From JACRGC01 sp041305345 (GTDB lineage Archaea > Micrarchaeota > Micrarchaeia > Norongarragalinales > SBBD01): a stretch of 64,000 bases of DNA. The number at the start of each line of letters is the position of its first letter. Positions within the stretch are counted from its first letter, which is position 1. Position numbers and translations under genes: made by a program. The notes under the pieces are model-generated. The model had not been told where the DNA came from. It worked only from the letters and a program-made list of their open reading frames with translations, and did no database searches. The stretch covers positions 124,001 to 188,000 of the forward strand of contig JBFYLP010000005.1 in NCBI GenBank assembly GCA_041305345.1, given 5' to 3'. This document shows positions 61,429-64,000 of this stretch, piece by piece.

Positions 61429-64000
61429 TTAGGGCGACTGCGCATTGCCCTGCTCGGGCGGCTGCTGCGGCTTGGCTTGGCTAACGGCGCTGGCATCCTT
61501 TCGCCTCTTATGGATGAAGTAGAAGGCAAGCGCTAACAGGGCAACAAGCATAGCTGCGGCAACCTGCCAAAGGAAGCCCGCTTTCTGATCCCCCGATTTG
61601 CTTACAGTCTCGTTCAGCCTGGTCTTTGCCCGTCCTAAAAGAGCTAATGCCTGCTCGGTGCGGCCCTGCTTTTGCAGGATCTTGGCTTCCTTGAGCAGTT
61701 CTTGTATGTCGAGCTGGCTTTCCCGATCGAAATCAATTGCAGGCAGTTCAGATTCGATGTCTAGGGCCCTTACTACGAATTCCTGCTGGACTGTGAGGGA
61801 TGGTGTTGGGGCTACTGATGCTGAAGGCGGGGTGTTGGTGACAGTTGGAACAGTATAGGTGCTGACCCCGCCGTAATAGGGGCTGTTGGAACCTGGACTT
61901 CCACTGCTGCAGCCTTGCGATTCCGGGGGAACAGCGAGCGTTGTGTTGCACACATTCAAATCAACGCACGTCCTTGTCTGCACGCCTCCGGAACACGCCG
62001 ACCAGCCCGTGCAGCTCCAGTTTTCGGTGCACGGGATTGCCGATGGCGATGGGGAAACGGAAGGAGAAGCGGAAGGCGAGGGACTCGAACTGGGGTTGGG
62101 GGATGCGGATGGACTGGGCGAAGCCGTGGCAGGCACCCAGAGGGTTATTTCATCCACCCACGCATCGCCCTTGTAATCGTCAGAGTGCGGCTCCCCTATG
62201 TAAAGGTATTCGGCGGGGTTGCCCATTGCATAAATCAGGTTCAGCGGCACAGGCGTGGTTTCCTCTAGCAGATTTAAGCCGGAGTCGTAAAGCCGCTCGA
62301 TGATCGCGTTGTTCGACTTTTCAAATTCGACGTAATAGTACGCGTTGGGGTCATAAGTTTGCGCAACTTCCCAGTTCCAGGAGTACGTATGCCAACTGCC
62401 TCCCGACCATGTGCGGAGCAGGTTGCCCATCGAATTGGTTTCCGGCGCCATATAGACCATGTAAAAAGGATGAACAACGCGCGTTCCTGATTCAAGATGG
62501 TCGTCGGAATCCATGTTGACCTTCCGGTGGTAATGCCACCAGCTCTCCTGGCACTGCGTGCCGGTGCAAACCGCATCCGAAATCACGAGCCAGTAGAATC
62601 CGTTCTCGTAGTCGCCGCCGTGGGTATTGAAGAGGGGATTATTGATGTCGGCGGAAGTATAGCTGGTGACGTCATAATTTACACGGCCGACTTTTGCCCG
62701 TATCTTATATTGCGATGGCAGGATGTTCGTGCTTCTAAGCAATGCGGCCTGTTCGAAGAGGGGGGTTTGGAAATGGGCTTCCTGGTTTTCAATTGTGATC
62801 TGGCCGCCGTTCACGTAATGCGGGGTGAGCCAGCCGCCCATCCCGAATGGCACGTTGCTTTGGATGCTTGCAACGGAGTCAAAATTTTCCTGGTTCGAAA
62901 TCACCCAGTTGATCGGCGAGGGTGAAGCCGAGGGGCTTGGCGAAATGGTCGGGGAAGGGACAACCGAAGGGGAGGGGCTTGGCGCAGGCGGGCAGTTGTC
63001 GTTTGGATTGTTATCGATGCATTGGCCCCAAATGCTTGAAGAGCAAGTTTGGGAGCCAGAGCAGCCTTGGGAAGTTGTGCATGATTGCGTTGCACCGTTC
63101 TGGCAGGGAGTTGTGGTGAAAACGAACGTTTCGGTGCGGGATTGGGTCATGTCGATTGAATTACGGGTGATTGTCTGGCCGTTGTAGGTGAACTGCACGG
63201 AGTATGGGGAATACATCGTGATTGTTGGCGCGTTGCCTCTCCCAATTATCGTCTGCTCCGTGACTGCTGCCTGGAAGATGCCGCCGGAATCCGATGTACC
63301 GGTTGCTGTTTGGGCGCCGGTACGGTCAAGGATTATCGCTGATGCGCCCTGAATGGGATTGCCGTTCTGGTCCTGTGCCTTCAAGGTGAGGTACCATTTT
63401 AGAGTGATGTCGCGGGAGCCATATTGCCAATAGGTGATGTCGTGGGTGCTTGCACCGCCTTCTGCGGTATTATTTGTCATTAACGTGTCAGTGTCCCCCT
63501 CGTATCCGCCGTATATGGTCTTGAAGCCGGATAGTGCATCGCTTGCCTTCACGAACCGGTTGTTCGAAAGGTACGAGTGGCGCGCACTGCCATAATCGTT
63601 CCCGAGAACGACGATGCGGTCGTTGCTCTTGAATGTGTTGCCATATATGTACTTTGTAAGGCTGTCGGTTGAGGTGTCGGTGTTCAGGTCGAGTGCGATT
63701 CCGTGGATGCCAGGAAAAGCGGTTGGCCCATCGGCCGAAGTAACATGGGCCTCCACGTAGTTATTGTAGAAATATAGGGGCCCGTATGCCGCAGAGGATG
63801 AGCCGAGCCTTGCAACTGCAATGGAGGTGTCCTGCCCTGCTGCGGGGAAGCCCTTCCCCCCATAGCCGATGAACGTGTTGTTGTAAACGCTGAAATTGCC
63901 TATGCCATACCTCATCCAGATAGCCTTCGCGGTCCAGTCCCTTTCCTCCTGCGGGCCATCCCTAACCTCCACGTAATTGTTGTAGATTGCGCCGCTTCTT
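61429..64000 (-). CDS. Large surface protein: beta-helix, lectin-like domain, TSP1-like, C-terminal membrane anchor (5' end outside window)
   Basis: At least 857 residues; the frame is open past the window end, so the first exported residues are missing. Order: beta-helix repeats (IYNNYVEVRD, FSVYNNTFIGYGGKG, YLSNNRFVKA); an Ig-like insert; CQNGATQSCTTSQGCSGSQTC; Pro-Ser stalk; a concanavalin-like beta-sandwich (FDSVASIQSN...KIRAKVGRVNYD...WVDEITLWVPA); second Pro-Ser stalk; a thrombospondin-1-like module (CTENWSCTGWSACSGGVQTRTC); a helical hairpin (LDIQELLKEAKILQKQGRTEQALALLGRA); and a final transmembrane helix (VAAAMLVALLALAFYFI) with a short basic/Gln-rich tail. It is anchored at the C-terminus, opposite to the giant proteins. 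Likely glycan-binding surface protein. Confidence 0.75.
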   Translation of the reverse strand, partial: RSGAIYNNYVEVRDGPQEERDWTAKAIWMRYGIGNFSVYNNTFIGYGGKGFPAAGQDTSIAVARLGSSSAAYGPLYFYNNYVEAHVTSADGPTAFPGIHGIALDLNTDTSTDSLTKYIYGNTFKSNDRIVVLGNDYGSARHSYLSNNRFVKASDALSGFKTIYGGYEGDTDTLMTNNTAEGGASTHDITYWQYGSRDITLKWYLTLKAQDQNGNPIQGASAIILDRTGAQTATGTSDSGGIFQAAVTEQTIIGRGNAPTITMYSPYSVQFTYNGQTITRNSIDMTQSRTETFVFTTTPCQNGATQSCTTSQGCSGSQTCSSSIWGQCIDNNPNDNCPPAPSPSPSVVPSPTISPSPSASPSPINWVISNQENFDSVASIQSNVPFGMGGWLTPHYVNGGQITIENQEAHFQTPLFEQAALLRSTNILPSQYKIRAKVGRVNYDVTSYTSADINNPLFNTHGGDYENGFYWLVISDAVCTGTQCQESWWHYHRKVNMDSDDHLESGTRVVHPFYMVYMAPETNSMGNLLRTWSGGSWHTYSWNWEVAQTYDPNAYYYVEFEKSNNAIIERLYDSGLNLLEETTPVPLNLIYAMGNPAEYLYIGEPHSDDYKGDAWVDEITLWVPATASPSPSASPNPSSSPSPSASPSVSPSPSAIPCTENWSCTGWSACSGGVQTRTCVDLNVCNTTLAVPPESQGCSSGSPGSNSPYYGGVSTYTVPTVTNTPPSASVAPTPSLTVQQEFVVRALDIESELPAIDFDRESQLDIQELLKEAKILQKQGRTEQALALLGRAKTRLNETVSKSGDQKAGFLWQVAAAMLVALLALAFYFIHKRRKDASAVSQAKPQQPPEQGNAQSP

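Noticed and set aside
1..64000. Insertion sequences, integrase genes or rRNA operons
   Set aside because: No transposase or integrase motifs, no terminal inverted repeats with target duplications, and no rRNA sequence were recognised.

Overview
The window reads as a stretch of an archaeal chromosome, most likely a DPANN-type lineage (Micrarchaeota/Diapherotrites-like is my best guess, an inference from gene content and not a computed placement). Archaeal markers are ribosomal protein S8e, transcription factor TFE, a KEOPS Cgi121-like subunit, the beta-CASP/KH nuclease aCPSF1, a proteasome beta subunit, UPF0147, a DUF373 membrane protein, TATA boxes placed for leaderless transcripts, a C/D-box guide RNA, and tRNA genes broken by bulge-helix-bulge (BHB) introns. 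Genes are dense and short-spaced, with base composition near balanced.

Layout. 1-6.7 kb is accessory: a truncated RHS/SpvB-like secreted protein, a beta-helix surface protein, an AbiEi/AbiEii toxin-antitoxin pair, two small phage-like genes, a HisE-like remnant, a DsrE protein and a Fic protein preceded by twin inverted repeats. 6.7-14.3 kb holds a RecA/KaiC-like ATPase, an archaetidylserine synthase-type enzyme, a tRNA-Ile(UAU) gene with four introns, PEGA/Cys-repeat surface proteins, a GT4 glycosyltransferase, UPF0147 and DUF373. 14.3-39.8 kb is dominated by three giant paralogous membrane-anchored surface proteins (about 2590, 2171 and 2075 residues), separated by folD, a SpoIIM-like membrane protein, an inositol-monophosphatase-family enzyme, a double-ACT protein, a three-intron tRNA-Gln(CUG) and an archaeal riboflavin-synthase-like gene. 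39.8-48.4 kb has a LonB-like ATPase without peptidase, a purine cluster (purA, purC, purE) with two small membrane proteins inside it, and an operon of three cation antiporters. 48.4-57.6 kb is information processing and proteostasis: S8e, Cgi121, TFE, initiator tRNA with a D-loop intron, a HerA-like protein with a lost Walker A, a mini-SWIB protein, aCPSF1, the proteasome beta subunit, an MscS-like channel, LemA and DUF3137. 57.6-64 kb is again accessory: a C/D sRNA, a Fic-like remnant, small membrane proteins, a VOC protein, an FTR1 iron permease and a large surface beta-helix protein that runs off the window.

Two themes stand out. First, all three tRNA genes found are interrupted, by eight introns in total; six are at non-canonical positions, in acceptor/D-arm, anticodon-stem and T-loop sites. 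Most fit BHB splice motifs, and removing them gives clean 76-, 73- and 75-nt tRNAs. This implies a broad-specificity splicing endonuclease. Second, the three giant proteins share a short cytoplasmic N-terminus, a G-[VI]-P-S motif just before one transmembrane helix, carboxypeptidase-regulatory-like beta modules and a common mid-protein domain near residue 730-770, then diverge. They look like a dedicated cell-surface system, with the SpoIIM-like protein, glycosyltransferase and smaller surface proteins as possible partners.
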